This document shows positions 12,580 to 22,160 of a stretch of 64,000 nucleotides of DNA, piece after piece. This DNA comes from Ornithodoros turicata (lineage: Eukaryota > Arthropoda > Arachnida > Ixodida > Argasidae), in contig NC_088201.1 of NCBI RefSeq assembly GCF_037126465.1, positions 229,707,879 through 229,771,878 on the forward strand, given 5' to 3'. Every line of letters starts with the position of its first letter. Positions within the stretch are counted from its first letter, which is position 1. A program made the translations under genes and the position numbers. The notes under the pieces were generated by a model. That model worked only from the letters and a program-made list of their open reading frames with translations, ran no database searches and was not told the DNA's origin.

Positions 12580-12706
12580 ATGTACTGAAAGTCGAGTGCA
12601 ATAGGGGTGGACGGGTAGGTGGAAGACATTGAACAGACTCGTGAGACTCAAGAACATTGATAAGACACACACCCTCCACCCCTATTGCACCCGACTTTCA
12701 GTACAT
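12580..12706. repeat. Inverted repeat, about 30-base arms
   Basis: 12580-12609 (TGTACTGAAAGTCGAGTGCA and following) is matched in inverted orientation by 12675-12706 (CCACCCCTATTGCACCCGAC and following), with two or three differences and a spacer of about 65 bases. It would form a stable hairpin. No target duplication was seen, and it may be an end fragment of a larger foldback element. Confidence 0.65.
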
Positions 12707-14587
12707 GGTGCTGCTAGGGTGGTGTCTCCAGTTTTATGAGTTCATCGTGCTAAGTGTCCCCACGAGTGTACGCTCTCCTTGCGTGTTCATTGGCTCCATG
12801 GCTAATAACGCAGCATGTGGAAGACGAGACATCGAGGAAGTTTGACTTTTCGTTTGCTACCCGGAATGATCTAAGGATGATACGAACGAGGTGCTGGTCA
12901 CGTCAGGGAAAGGCAGGTGATGACTCACTGTCATCTTCAGCCATAGATTCAACGTAGCATAAACACAGACAGATCTGGCCGAGGAACTCCATGCGGAAAA
13001 AAGAAAAAGAGGAAAACAGAGTTTGGGCTTAACAACAGAAAGACGGACGACACAGAAGGACGCCGTAGCTAGGACGGTTCTACTTCAGGAGTACAGAAAA
13101 CGTTATGAAGATGTTATACATACTTTTACATGTAGTGCAAACAATTAAGCCTCCGTATGCAATAAGGGGATAAGTCGAAAAATCCCAAACCGGGGAAACT
13201 GCGAGTGAATATTTGGTAAATTAATTGCGGATAAGTTTCCATGAATAACGCAACTACAATATGTGTAACAGATATGCATGTGCCTACTATACATGCATAT
13301 CCCAATCGCATCATTTCTGTGTGTGCGATTTAGCAGAAATTGAATAAAATCCAGGAGCATGACATATCCCCTTTTTCAATATAACAATGCACGCGCAGGG
13401 TTTTCGTGCAGGAAAAGCAGTTTTCACGAGTCGGACTTTCATGGTGACGGCAGGATGGCCGATGCTACCTTTGTGCAGTGTAGCAGCGTAGATCGTGATT
13501 ATCGTGCTGCTAAACGAGCACAATCTTGAAAATAATGTTCTGCATGGCCAGCAAAATATGGCTTATTAGCACAAGGCGCACGTTCTTTTCCGATTACAAC
13601 GCTCAGCATCGCTGCTGACGCGGTCATGTGAGGTAGGAAGAACATGTTTTTCGAGTGGAAGTCGAAGTTCAATTCCGCATCGTAGCAAAATTTAAGCTAC
13701 GCCATTTGTATGCATGTGTAGAAAATGGGCCTTATCTGGCTGTCCATCCCATTGACACACCTGCATTTTCCGTTTCTTACCTTCCTGTAGCGAGTAAATA
13801 AATTCCAATATGGTCCTAAATTTTATTTAGCAGGTACATACTGGTATGTAGATGTCATTGCAAAAAAAAAACACTAGAGAGAGAGAGTAGAAGTAGCTGC
13901 GTTTTGGAACTTGGTGACGCCCGAGTTTGGGGTCTGCTGCACTAACACTACACTAAACACTAAAACTAAAAAACTAAAGAAAACACTAAAAAGGGGATAA
14001 TTCGACTTCGCGAAAAGTCAGCGCCATCTATTTTAAGGCGAGCCAACTACGCCCTGGCAGCGCGCGTCCGCCATATTTTGGCCAAGGATGGAAGCGTTGC
14101 CCGCGTGCGGACAGTACGGCTCTGTTTGAACCGCGCGTCTGGGGTGATCTTTTGTCGTCCGCCTCCAGGGACTTGGTCTGCTTTCTCATCGAAGCATCGC
14201 TCTTTTCATGAGTTGTTCGTCCATCTGCATTTGTAATATCAGTCTGTTGTTGCGTGCCCTTCTGCAGCCAGCGTGGCATGAGAGACGCCGAAGGAAAAAA
14301 GTCGTGTGCACAAACTGTTTGGCGGTTAAAGTTCACATGATACATGGCTTTCCAAATAATTATCGTCAGAGGCGTTCTGTTGCCATTCTAAATGGGCGAA
14401 CTAGCATAGAACATTGATAGTAGGAAGCATCTGCGAAAGCATGCAACACAGTAAGGTCCCACATTCAAACTACACGACTGGTCTTGAAATGTGCATAAGA
14501 ACACAATGCAGCATGTAAAAATATGGTGTACCGTATCTGAAAGTCGACAAAGCAACTTGGATGGAAGCTGAATTCGTATATGACACG
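12707..14587. other. Unassigned intergenic DNA
   Basis: No recognisable gene. An (AG)n run lies near 13876-13890 and a short ACTAAACACTAAAACTAA-like repeat near 13945-13990. A CpG-rich part at 14010-14160 precedes a short + strand frame (14280-14405) with a CTNC...HGFP pattern reminiscent of a THAP finger start. That resemblance is too weak to annotate. Confidence 0.4.
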
Positions 14588-14763
14588 TATAGCGGATTCG
14601 AAAAGGAGAAATTCGATGCGCTGAAGGAATGACACGTTCATAGCCAATATTAAAAAAAAAAAAAGAACATAAAAAGTAAAAGACGAAAAAACATCTCACA
14701 CACACAGACGGGTAGAAATCCAGCGAACCGGTAGAGATGTAGGAAGGGAGTTGCCTCAGGATA

Positions 14764-14812
14764 GAAGCCGCCGATATTTCGAACAGAGACTGTTCTTCTT
14801 CTGGGCACCGTC
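14764..14812 (-). ncRNA. Hammerhead-ribozyme-like motif (degenerate core)
   Basis: On the - strand the order is GGTGCC, CAGAAGA, a hairpin AGAACAG-TCT-CTGTTC, GAAA, UAUC, GGCGGC. This fits a type I hammerhead: stem I (GUGCC with GGCGG), core box CUGANGA (here CAGAAGA, so U4 is changed to A), stem II of six pairs, GAAA, a 2-bp stem III (AUAU) and cleavage after C17. Such very short stem III hammerheads are known from Penelope-like elements. The change at a conserved core base predicts loss of activity. It lies in the left arm of the hairpin insertion. Confidence 0.5.
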
Positions 14813-15139
14813 CTCATCATTGGCATGGTATTTATAGGGTTAGGTGTGACGTGTTTAAAGGTTCATGCGAATTGTGGGTCAACAGCCCGGAGGGAAGAAA
14901 GGGTCCGTACGGGCTTCTACGGCCGGAGTGAATGGCTGCTTTGTTAGAGTGTGGAGGGGATTATGTGAACGTAGTCATCTAGGCTACAGACCGGTCACAG
15001 AAAAATGGAAGGTTCACGAACACGTGGACGAAACGGGACAACAGGCAAGAATTGGCAAGCATAGCGAAAGATAAGGAGGTTAGTGGTTACGTGGGGAAAA
15101 TTCCAGAACGAGCAAAGATTTTTTTTTTTTTTTTTGCTC

Positions 15140-15175
15140 TTTGAAGAACAGTCTCTGTTCGAAATATCGGCGGCT
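15140..15175 (+). ncRNA. Second hammerhead-like half in the opposite arm
   Basis: TTGAAGAACAGTCTCTGTTC followed by GAAATATCGGCGG repeats the core in the inverted arm. The first core base is T instead of C, stem II is intact (GAACAG/CTGTTC), and GAAA plus UAUC are intact. Upstream is a T-run with no stem I partner, so it should be inactive on its own. Confidence 0.4.
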
Positions 15176-15297
15176 TCTATCCTGAGGCAACTCCCTTCCT
15201 ATATCTCTCACACACAACTTAGTCCTTTTTCTCCCAACCTTCACTTCTTTGTCATCCCCCAGGCAGTCACCAAAAAGAGAACAAAACATTTCTAACA

Positions 15298-15308
15298 TCC
15301 TCCCCCGC
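15298..15308 (-). other. Polypurine tract of the BEL/Pao element
   Basis: Immediately upstream of the 3' LTR start on the - strand is GCGGGGGAGGA, the expected site for plus-strand DNA priming. It fixes the LTR boundary at 15297. Confidence 0.8.
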
Positions 15309-15970
15309 AATGGGTGCTCCCATTGTTTTAACTGACCTCTAAAGGAAATAGGTGCTGAACTGCACGCCTAACTGTTGCTCCTTGAGGGCGCTGAATCAAG
15401 CACGGCCGCACACGTCCGTCCCTTCCGGGAAACGTCTTCACTACACGACATATTTTCCATAGACTTCGTGGTGCTTTACCTTCTTTTAGTAGGACCCATC
15501 ACAGCAAAAGGATTGTCCTTTGTCACCCTGCCCTTCGGAAGTGGCGCAGGGGGTTCCTCTGCTGGCTTCGCTCGGCATCTTCGACGTGTCATACACTGAT
15601 GAAGCACGTTTTTTTTACAACTTGTCTCTCTTTAATAATCCAATAGCATTTCCGCAGATGGACCAGTGTGTCGCGCACACCTGAGCGTTTATGTTCCTGT
15701 AGGATTAGTTTCTTCGTGAAGTCATGTATTTTTGGCAATATAATTGGTTGTTTTTGGGCTGTATTTCCGTCGCTCTCTTGCAGTCATCCACGTAGGCGTA
15801 GGATGCCGTTACTGTCCATGTAGGGAGCTAAATTATATAGGGGCGATGCCTCGCTTACTTTTCCGGCATGTCTTGAGATGATGTCAGCCTCTTTTGGGAA
15901 GCTATCACGCTGAACTTGTCGAATCCAGTAATTGTCCGCCTCATTCAGTTCTGTTGTAGTGAGGTGTCCC
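15309..15970 (-). pseudogene. BEL/Pao integrase N-terminal remnant
   Basis: Directly downstream of the RNase H frame, - strand translation gives LNEADNYWIRQVQRDSFPKE, then LYNLAPYMDSNGILRLRG, PIILPKIHDFTKKLILQEH and VRDTLVHLRKCYWIIK. This is the BEL/Pao integrase linker plus the HHCC zinc-binding module (H...H, followed by a W-I region). Stops and frameshifts follow, and the DDE catalytic core is missing before the polypurine tract at 15308, so integrase has lost its 3' half by deletion. It could not support integration. Confidence 0.75.
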
Positions 15971-15972
15971 CG

Positions 15973-16902
15973 TCACTTTGCTTCCGTACTTCTGCAGTTC
16001 ACTGCAAATCGCTTGATCCATGCTGTTAGCCGAAGTACTGTTACCAGAATGTTGAAGTCCCTGATGTGGAACATCTGTGGTGCAACTGCCTCAGCTGCCG
16101 CGAGACACTGTAATACTCCTTTCATCTCTCCCTCGACTGCATCTGTGGAAGGTTCTGGAGCTCTCTGTTCGAGTACTGACCACGTTTCATCGCTAGAAGA
16201 TAACCATTTGGGCCCTCGCCACGAGAATTCGTCGATGATCAGTCGTTCCGGTTGCACTCCACGCGTTGTAAGATCTGCGGGGTTCTCATGTCCAGGGCAG
16301 AAGTGCCATCTTGAAGGGTCACAAAGAGTCTGAATTTCTGTCACTCGGTTCTCCACGAAAGGTTTCCAACGACTGGCACTTCCTTTTATCCAATGGAGAA
16401 CAATACTGGAATTGCTCCAGAAACACGTGACCTCCTCTTCCAGGTGAAGCGCCCGAACCACGTACGTTGTCAATCGTGCCCCCAATAGCGCACCTAGGAG
16501 CTCTAATCGCGGTAGTGTAACGCGCTTCAAAGGGGCGATCCTCGATTTGGCCGCCACCATCTCCACGGCAATGTTGCTTTCGGTACGAAGGTGTACGACG
16601 GTTCCGTAAGCACGAATGCTTGCATCACAGAAGCAGTGTACGAACAACACTGATGTCGATTCTTCGGGCATCAGAGCTCTCGGTACGCTTATTTTGAGTA
16701 TGCCTAGCACCGCATTGATCCACCGTGACCATTCAACAGCAATTTCATCCGGCAATGGATCATCGCACCTGACGCCTTGCTCCCATGCCAGCTGGAAAAT
16801 GATCTTTGCCTTGATAGTGAACGAAGCAAGAAAGCCGAATGGATCAAATATCCTCGCAATTGCTTGCAGCAATGACCGTTTTGTATCTCTCATCAGTAGC
16901 AA
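15973..16902 (-). pseudogene. BEL/Pao RNase H and connection domain
   Basis: A 309-codon open segment begins TKRSLLQAIARIFDPFGFL, the highly conserved start of the BEL/Pao connection (A17-type) region. It continues IKAKIIFQLAWEQG, FCDASIRAYGTVV (RNase H first Asp, D-A-S), AAKSRIAPLKRVTLPRLELL (E position), CFWSNSSIVLHWI (where the third acidic position, normally D-S, reads N-S), VENRVTEIQ and HENPADLTTRG. Functionally it would degrade the RNA strand during reverse transcription. It is open throughout but separated by frameshifts from the RT at 16984-17550 and from the integrase at 15970. The W-S-N-S change probably costs an active-site residue. Confidence 0.88.
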
Positions 16903-16983
16903 AAATGCCCGAAGAGACTCCGTAGAAACCTGGAGAGTATCTTCCTTCGTGTCCCAACAGAGTCCAAGAGCTTTAACCTATTG

Positions 16984-17550
16984 TTACTGGTTGGCCGCAC
17001 GAAGCGGGTCTTCCTTGCTATCTTCCTGCAGAGATGATGAATTCGTTGTCCACTTTCTTAAGTTAATCCCAGCCGCCGTTAGTATTTCGTTTGTCTCGCT
17101 GAAGGGACGTTCGGCTTCAGGTGGTGTAGCCACACTCGTCACAAGGTCGTTCACATAGAAGCTTTCACCGAGTACCTGTGTTAGAGAAGGGTAACATGCG
17201 GACATCCTTTCAAAATGGAGACAAAGCGTCGCTGCCATAAGAAAGGGGCTCGATGCTGCTCCGAAAGGGACTCTGGTCATCCTCCAAACTTCGATTCCTG
17301 GCAGTGGTTCGTTGCGTTTGGGCCGCGTGTCATACCACAGGAATCAGAGGGCGTCACGGTCAGTTTCGTCCAAACAAATTTGAAGAAATGCTTTCTCGAT
17401 GTCAGCAGCGAGTCCTATACTGCTCTTCCGAAATCTGATAAGCATAGCCAGCAACTCAGGGTTCAAATTTGGCCCCTTGTGAGTACGTCGTTAAGTGAAG
17501 GAAACCCGCTTGCGTTTGAAGACCCATCAAAGACGATCCTTATCTTCGTG
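16984..17550 (-). pseudogene. BEL/Pao reverse transcriptase core (catalytic YVDD changed to YVND)
   Basis: From 17550 downward, - strand translation gives STKIRIVFDGSSNASG (RT block start), then TRVPFGAASSPFLMAATL, LGESFYVNDLVTSVAT and PEAERPFSETNEILTAAGINLRKW. These are BEL/Pao RT blocks in order. The YVDD box reads YVND, replacing one catalytic aspartate. Frameshifts separate the pieces (17280-17550 is not in one frame). The upstream neighbour on the - strand, the pre-RT region, is now at 20336 because a Penelope-like element sits at 17564-20323. Confidence 0.85.
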
Positions 17551-17655
17551 CTCTGTCTCTCTTCAACAGAAAAAGTAGGGCCGGTTGGTAGAACTCAGAA
17601 CAGAAGATTTCTTAGCGACAATAAATAGGGACACTCGGTTAGAACAGAAAAGGAA

Positions 17656-18138
17656 AGACGAGGTCGCAACTTTCAACCACTTTACTAGAATGAGACCAAA
17701 AAATACAAGCCTATCTTTCAAACCCTCCCCCTCTTCTTCCAAACCTGAGCGCCGCATACCGCTTCAACCGCCAAACAAAGACGATACCGCCAATCATGAA
17801 AGATAACACCCTTCAGAACACCCGTCCGGAGTTGATAAGGTGTTGCTGTTTCTCTGTCAAGGTCGCCGTCGCAGCACTGACGCATTTATCTTTAAGTTGC
17901 ATTATCGTCTTTGTCTCTAACACATGCCGCACATGAACGTCTTTAGATCTGTATAAGACTTTTGTCTGGCCGTACTGGGGTTGGCACCGGCAATAAATGA
18001 CGTGGCCTGCAAGCCGAGATTGCTCTTCATCTTTCTTGTCCACCTTGTTTCGATGCTCTCGGATCCGGTCATTCAAACACCTAGAGGTTTCTCCTACATA
18101 CTGTCGACCGCATGACGTTGGTATGGAGTACACTACAC
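17656..18138 (-). repeat. Left inverted arm of the Penelope-like element
   Basis: This is a reverse copy of 19844-20326, 483 bases on both sides. Its - strand frame (18133-17813) repeats the C-terminal GIY-YIG half with at least two replacements (Q for G in the DEE-SRLAG segment and G for E near the last codons). Ninety-odd bases outside the arm (17564-17655) have no counterpart on the right. Confidence 0.92.
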
Positions 18139-20169
18139 GACGTCGTGTGGAAGGCAGTTATGAAGGAACTGTTGTTCAGTCGGAACAGGCATGCCCCGGG
18201 AGGGGGAAGGCCCAATAGTTCCCCTTATGTGGCGGAGGGGGTTGCCTTGCATAAGAATACCCTAGACGTTCTGGCCCGGGGACCAAAGTATAGTCCACGG
18301 AGCAAGGTTTCATCAGAAGAGATGGTGGCGTTCACTAGGAAGATAGCTCTAAAATGCCCGCCAAACGCCCAAGTAGCAGTGTCGGACCAGTGCATTGATG
18401 CAGTGACGACTTTACGAGATCAAGGTGCAATTCGATCGAGCCTGAATTTATCGTCAGTGAAAAGGGATCTGAAAACAAATGGTTGTTGTCTACTTCAGGC
18501 GGACAAGGAGGGAAGATTTGTGGTTCTTCCACAAGGGGAGTTTCAACAGAAGGCGCTGCAGGCCCTTAATAAGAATTTCATGGCCTTGTCTGAAGAAGAC
18601 ATCAGGGGGTTCAGGAGGTTGGCCATCGCAGCTCTAGAGGATGCCGGCATGCCGGGCACCGTTAACCAAGTAAAGAAGTGTATGAAGACCCATCTTGACG
18701 TCTTCTTCACAGCGAAAACTCACAAGCAAGGGTTACCTTTCCGTCCGATTGTGTCTGAGCGAGGGTCCTGGCAGTCCTACGTCTCCAGTGTTCTACGCAA
18801 GGGCCTCAACATCGTTGAAGTCAATGACCCTTACTACCTGTCGCGGTCGGAAGAGGTCACCGCGTTTCTGGGTTCTTTAAGGGAGGAGAAGTATGACTTT
18901 CGATCCTTTGACGTCGAAGACATGTTTTTCAACTTGGACACTGGACTTCTTCTCAGGCTGGTGGAGGAGGAGCTGGACAGGGTAAACCCGGTCACGTTTT
19001 CCACTGAAACCGGGATGTCCTCGCGGAGTTTCGTGGAGCTACTACACATTTATTTATTGTCCACCACAGTTGAGTTCCAGAAGGGAATATACCGGCAAAA
19101 GAAGGGGGTGTGCATCGGGTCCAGGATAGCCCCGGCCCTAAGCAACATATACCTGGCGGCGTTCGATAGGCAACTTCAGGGAAGACTACAAAGGGCTGCA
19201 CCCAACATGCTACGAATTTGTAGGTACGTGGACGATTACCTTCTGGTTTCGGTGGGGGAAGTGGACTGGGTCCCTGTGTTGCGGCTGTTCCAGACCAACG
19301 AGTACGGGTTAAAATTTACCCTGGAGGAACCCGCGAGGGACACGTTGCAGTTCTTGGACTTGAGGCTGATTAGAGAAGCCCGACACCTGTGCTGGATGTA
19401 CGGTCAGAGGACGGAAAAACCGTTACTCCCCTTCAATTCGAACCACACGAAGATGGTGAAGATGGGCATCGTAAACAGCTTGGTGAGGGCATGCGTTGTC
19501 AAGAGTTGTCAACATCGAGTCGAGGCAAGCCTGAGGGAGCAGCTGCTAAGACTTTCGCGAGCAGGGTACCCGATCGATTTTACCAGAGGAGTGGTCAGGC
19601 GTCTTCTGAAGGGCTCAAGGGGCTCCGGTACAGGTCGGGAGGAGCGGCCCGAGAAGACGGTGGTGATCCCGTATGTGCATGGAGCAACGCACCGACTGGT
19701 AAAAGTGGCACAAAAACAAGGGATTAAGATTGTGCCCACTGTTAGGAGCAAACTGAGTTCATTGCCGGGATGGGGCGCGGCAGAGGATGCCAGACCGACT
19801 TGCAGGGTAAGACACAGGAACAGATTCGTGGAGTGTTGCGCGGGTGTAGTGTACTCCATACCAACGTCATGCGGTCGACAGTATGTAGGAGAAACCTCTA
19901 GGTGTTTGAATGACCGGATCCGAGAGCATCGAAACAAGGTGGACAAGAAAGATGAAGAGGGATCTCGGCTTGCAGGCCACGTCATTTATTGCCGGTGCCA
20001 ACCCCAGTACGGCCAGACAAAAGTCTTATACAGATCTAAAGACGTTCATGTGCGGCATGTGTTAGAGACAAAGACGATAATGCAACTTAAAGATAAATGC
20101 GTCAGTGCTGCGACGGCGACCCTGACAGAGAAACAGCAACACCTTATCAACTCCGAACGGGTGTTCTGA
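18112..20169 (+). CDS. Penelope-like reverse transcriptase with GIY-YIG endonuclease
   Basis: A 685-codon uninterrupted frame. The first nine or so codons lie in the inverted arm, so the native N-terminus is lost; family members are usually somewhat longer. RT blocks in order: KTHKQGLPFRPIVSERGS (about residue 203), FRSFDVEDMFFNLDTG (first catalytic Asp, about 268), KKGVCIGSRIAPALSNIYLA (about 330) and ICRYVDDYLLVS (catalytic YVDD, about 370). The C-terminus carries a GIY-YIG nuclease: GVVYSIPTSCGRQYVGETSR, then LNDRIREH with the catalytic Arg, followed by a histidine/cysteine-rich region (HVIYCRC). The protein would nick target DNA and prime reverse transcription. No stop or frameshift is visible, so the domains look intact, although the truncated 5' end probably removes the promoter. 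It stops at 20169, inside the right arm. Confidence 0.93.
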   Translation: MTLVWSTLHDVVWKAVMKELLFSRNRHAPGGGRPNSSPYVAEGVALHKNTLDVLARGPKYSPRSKVSSEEMVAFTRKIALKCPPNAQVAVSDQCIDAVTTLRDQGAIRSSLNLSSVKRDLKTNGCCLLQADKEGRFVVLPQGEFQQKALQALNKNFMALSEEDIRGFRRLAIAALEDAGMPGTVNQVKKCMKTHLDVFFTAKTHKQGLPFRPIVSERGSWQSYVSSVLRKGLNIVEVNDPYYLSRSEEVTAFLGSLREEKYDFRSFDVEDMFFNLDTGLLLRLVEEELDRVNPVTFSTETGMSSRSFVELLHIYLLSTTVEFQKGIYRQKKGVCIGSRIAPALSNIYLAAFDRQLQGRLQRAAPNMLRICRYVDDYLLVSVGEVDWVPVLRLFQTNEYGLKFTLEEPARDTLQFLDLRLIREARHLCWMYGQRTEKPLLPFNSNHTKMVKMGIVNSLVRACVVKSCQHRVEASLREQLLRLSRAGYPIDFTRGVVRRLLKGSRGSGTGREERPEKTVVIPYVHGATHRLVKVAQKQGIKIVPTVRSKLSSLPGWGAAEDARPTCRVRHRNRFVECCAGVVYSIPTSCGRQYVGETSRCLNDRIREHRNKVDKKDEEGSRLAGHVIYCRCQPQYGQTKVLYRSKDVHVRHVLETKTIMQLKDKCVSAATATLTEKQQHLINSERVF

Positions 20170-20326
20170 AGGGTGTTATCTTTCATGATTGGCGGTATCG
20201 TCTTTGTTTGGCGGTTGAAGCGGTATGCGGCGCTCAGGTTTGGAAGAAGAGGGGGAGGGTTTGAAAGATAGGCTTGTATTTTTTGGTCTCATTCTAGTAA
20301 AGTGGTTGAAAGTTGCGACCTCGTCT
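19844..20326 (+). repeat. Right inverted arm of the Penelope-like element
   Basis: Native 3' end of the element, covering the last 100 or so codons of the GIY-YIG domain and about 155 bases of 3' untranslated sequence. It is matched inverted by 17656-18138. Confidence 0.92.
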
Positions 20327-20335
20327 GTCTCTCTT

Positions 20336-21240
20336 GCTTCAAGGCTGCACGGTACGGCATATAATAAGTGACGCCGTCACTTGACCTTGATAGGTCGACT
20401 TGCTCAGCGTGCCCCTCTCTCATGTACTGTCGGATCGCTTTGTCATAGTCGAACATGATCTGATCATTCTTTAGAAACTCCTTCGTTAACGAACGGAGTC
20501 TGTCCTTTGCAACGCTCTCGTTGGAAGGTAAGCTTGATCTGGAGGCCTTCCAGGGTAGCTTGACTTGATACCTCCCATTCACCTCTTTCACAGTTGATCT
20601 GAACTCCTGGAGAACTGCGTCATCGTCGACTGTGATGTCGCTATGTTGAATGCCGAGATGTTCTAGCTCCCAAAACTACTTCTTCTGCTTTGACAGATCG
20701 GAATCACGCATTTCTACTGTTACCCGCATCACTCCAACGTTTGAGCATATCGTTGCTGGGCTCGCATGTGAAGGTCCTAGGAATGTCCAACCGAATCTTG
20801 TGTTGACTGCTACAAGGCTCTCGCTGATGTGCCTCGTCTCTCCTGTAACGACCCTCCAGAAGAAGTCCCATCCTGTGAGTATTCCAATGCCATCTTCGCA
20901 ATTGTCGTCGAAAGGGGAAACGTCAGCAACAAGCATTACGTTCAGTCGAAGACCGGAGACTAAGTCGCTATTCGGGCCTTCCATGACATCGTTGCAAACG
21001 TCTGACATCTCTAAGGCCTCGACGGGAACTTCATTTCTGTTGTACTAGCTACGATACCAGACTTGAACCCGGCGACATTTTGTTTGCGATGCTAAGTCAG
21101 TCCCGAACGTATGAAGTGTAAGCTGTTTCTCCCCTAGTAACTGACACTTGAGCTTCTCCGAAAGTGACCTCTTGATAAATGACCGTTGACTTCCACTGTC
21201 TAGAAGTACACGAACAAGTTGACACCTGGTCTCACTTTCT
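20336..21240 (-). pseudogene. BEL/Pao protease and pre-RT region
   Basis: On the - strand, LVRVLLDSGSQRSFI (aspartic protease D-S-G active site, about 21190-21235) is followed by SEKLKCQLLGEKQLTLHTFG, then ADVSPFDDNCEDGIGILTGWDFFW (flap and C-terminal protease region, in the 20676-21008 frame) and TRFGWTFLGPS. Next comes the pre-RT segment GRYQVKLPWK, SVAKDRLRSLTKEFLKND, DYDKAIRQYMREGHAEQV and YYMPYRAALKQER, which ends at the Penelope-like insertion. The protease would process the gag-pol polyprotein. At least two frameshifts (near 21010-21045 and 20600-20670) break the frame. Confidence 0.85.
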
Positions 21241-22160
21241 ACCCAAACCCGTGCTGTCTGAAGAAGGACGGTACCGTTGGCTAAAGCAGGGCAGCGCGAA
21301 CTTGTAGATGAAGCCAGTGTCGTACTGGCCACCGGAGATACTTGCTCTTGGATGCCCACTGGGTCACACATAACTGTGAGATGTCTACTTCCACATCTCA
21401 AGCACCTGAGTCGTGAAGCATTCCTACATTCTCTGGGTCGATGGTACTTTTTGCCGCAGCGGAAGCATCGTCTTTCGAATTTCAGCTTTTCTTTCTTTTC
21501 TTGAATAGACAGAGGTTTTGTACAGCCTTCAAGGTTGTGGTCGTTCGATCCGCAGAAAACACAAGTCGGTAGTTCTGCACTGACCATCAGAGCGAGTCCT
21601 GAAAAAGTATTCTTCGGATGTCGTTGCTTATCTCGTGGAGACCTGCGACCTTCAAAGCCTGACGGTCCAACATGCTGCAGCCTCTCGCAGCTCGCCACTT
21701 CGATTCTCAGGAATTCTACGTATGATTTGATGTCTTCATCGCCGTCAATGTGCTTCCTGTCATACTCGAGGTTGAGATCGTTCGGAATCGCTTTCCGTAG
21801 TGCGGACAGAAGTAACACACCGTAAGTGGTTTGTGGGACATTTAAAGCCTCCAGTGACCTGACTCCTGCCGTAACCTCGTCATGCAGTTCGCGAAGCTTT
21901 AATGCTTGTCCGGAGTCACCAACTTCAGGTAAATTCAGTAGTCGTGACCTATGCTCATCGATTATGAGGTTTCTTCGATTGAATCTCTCCTTCAGAAGCG
22001 TCAAAGCAGCATCGTAGTTTTCTGCGGTTATTGATAGTCCACTCACAGTTGTGACTGCCTTCTCTATCAGGTAGCTCTTCAATTACTTGAATTTATCAAC
22101 ATTCGAAATCGTGGGATTGCTTTTAGTAGTAGAATCAAATTCATCCTAAAAGCTTCCCCA
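21241..22160 (-). pseudogene. BEL/Pao gag, C-terminal part with zinc knuckles
   Basis: The - strand frame from 22160 reads the typical BEL/Pao gag core (NVDKFK, then LKSYLIEKAV, NYDAALTLLKERF, LLNLPEVGDSGQALKLRELH). A cysteine-rich tail follows: CVFCGSNDHNLEGC, then CFRCGKKYHRPREC and CLRCGSRHLTVMC. These are CCHC-type knuckles that bind RNA; the second has the usual C-x2-C-x4-H-x4-C spacing. Two in-frame stops are visible near the LINE junction, TAG at 22146-22148 (where W is expected) and TAA at 22083-22085 (where Y is expected). Downstream the frame is open to 21045 and runs into the protease. Confidence 0.87.

Larger units (their letters stand above)
14706..15204. mobile_element. PLE-derived hairpin insertion in the 3' LTR
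   Basis: The insertion has long inverted arms. GGAAGGGAGTTGCCTCAGGA (14740-) through the GATATTTCGAACAGAGACTG region to about 14800 is matched inverted by 15143-15205. The flanks share CTCACACACA, interpreted as a target duplication. The middle (14830-15120) is unique and ends in a T-run. The arms carry hammerhead-like cores (see 14764-14812), and the same arm family recurs at 24866-24960. Inverted copies of terminal sequence are typical of Penelope-like elements, so a non-autonomous PLE derivative is the best reading; no RT is present. Confidence 0.6.
14588..15297 (-). repeat. 3' LTR of the BEL/Pao element, interrupted
   Basis: Two blocks, 14588-14705 and 15205-15297, together match the 5' LTR at 23857-24053. 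Shared text includes TCGAAAAGGAGAAA, GACACGTTCATAGCC, CTCACACACA and CATCCCCCAGGCAGTCACC. On the - strand the LTR begins TGTTAGAAATG at 15297. It is split at a CTCACACACA sequence by a roughly 500-bp insertion. The two LTRs differ at many positions, including several indels, so the BEL/Pao insertion is not recent. Confidence 0.85.
17552..20335 (+). mobile_element. Penelope-like element with inverted terminal arms and 12-bp TSD
   Basis: The element (about 17564-20323) is flanked by an exact 12-bp direct repeat TCTGTCTCTCTT at 17552-17563 and 20324-20335. That sequence belongs to the BEL/Pao RT coding region, and the host frame is continuous when one copy and the element are removed. Inside are two inverted arms of 483 bases (17656-18138 and 19844-20326) and a single + strand ORF encoding RT plus GIY-YIG endonuclease. 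The left arm is a reversed copy of the 3' end, including the last 100 or so codons of the ORF, so the element is 5'-truncated with an inverted copy of its own tail, a configuration known for Penelope-type insertions. The arms differ at very few sites, suggesting it is much younger than its BEL/Pao host. Confidence 0.93.

Noticed and set aside
14280..14405. Possible THAP zinc-finger start (CTNC...HGFP) on the + strand
   Set aside because: Only a C-x2-C pair and an F-P are present; the C-x2-H half and the conserved Trp are not found nearby, so it may be chance.
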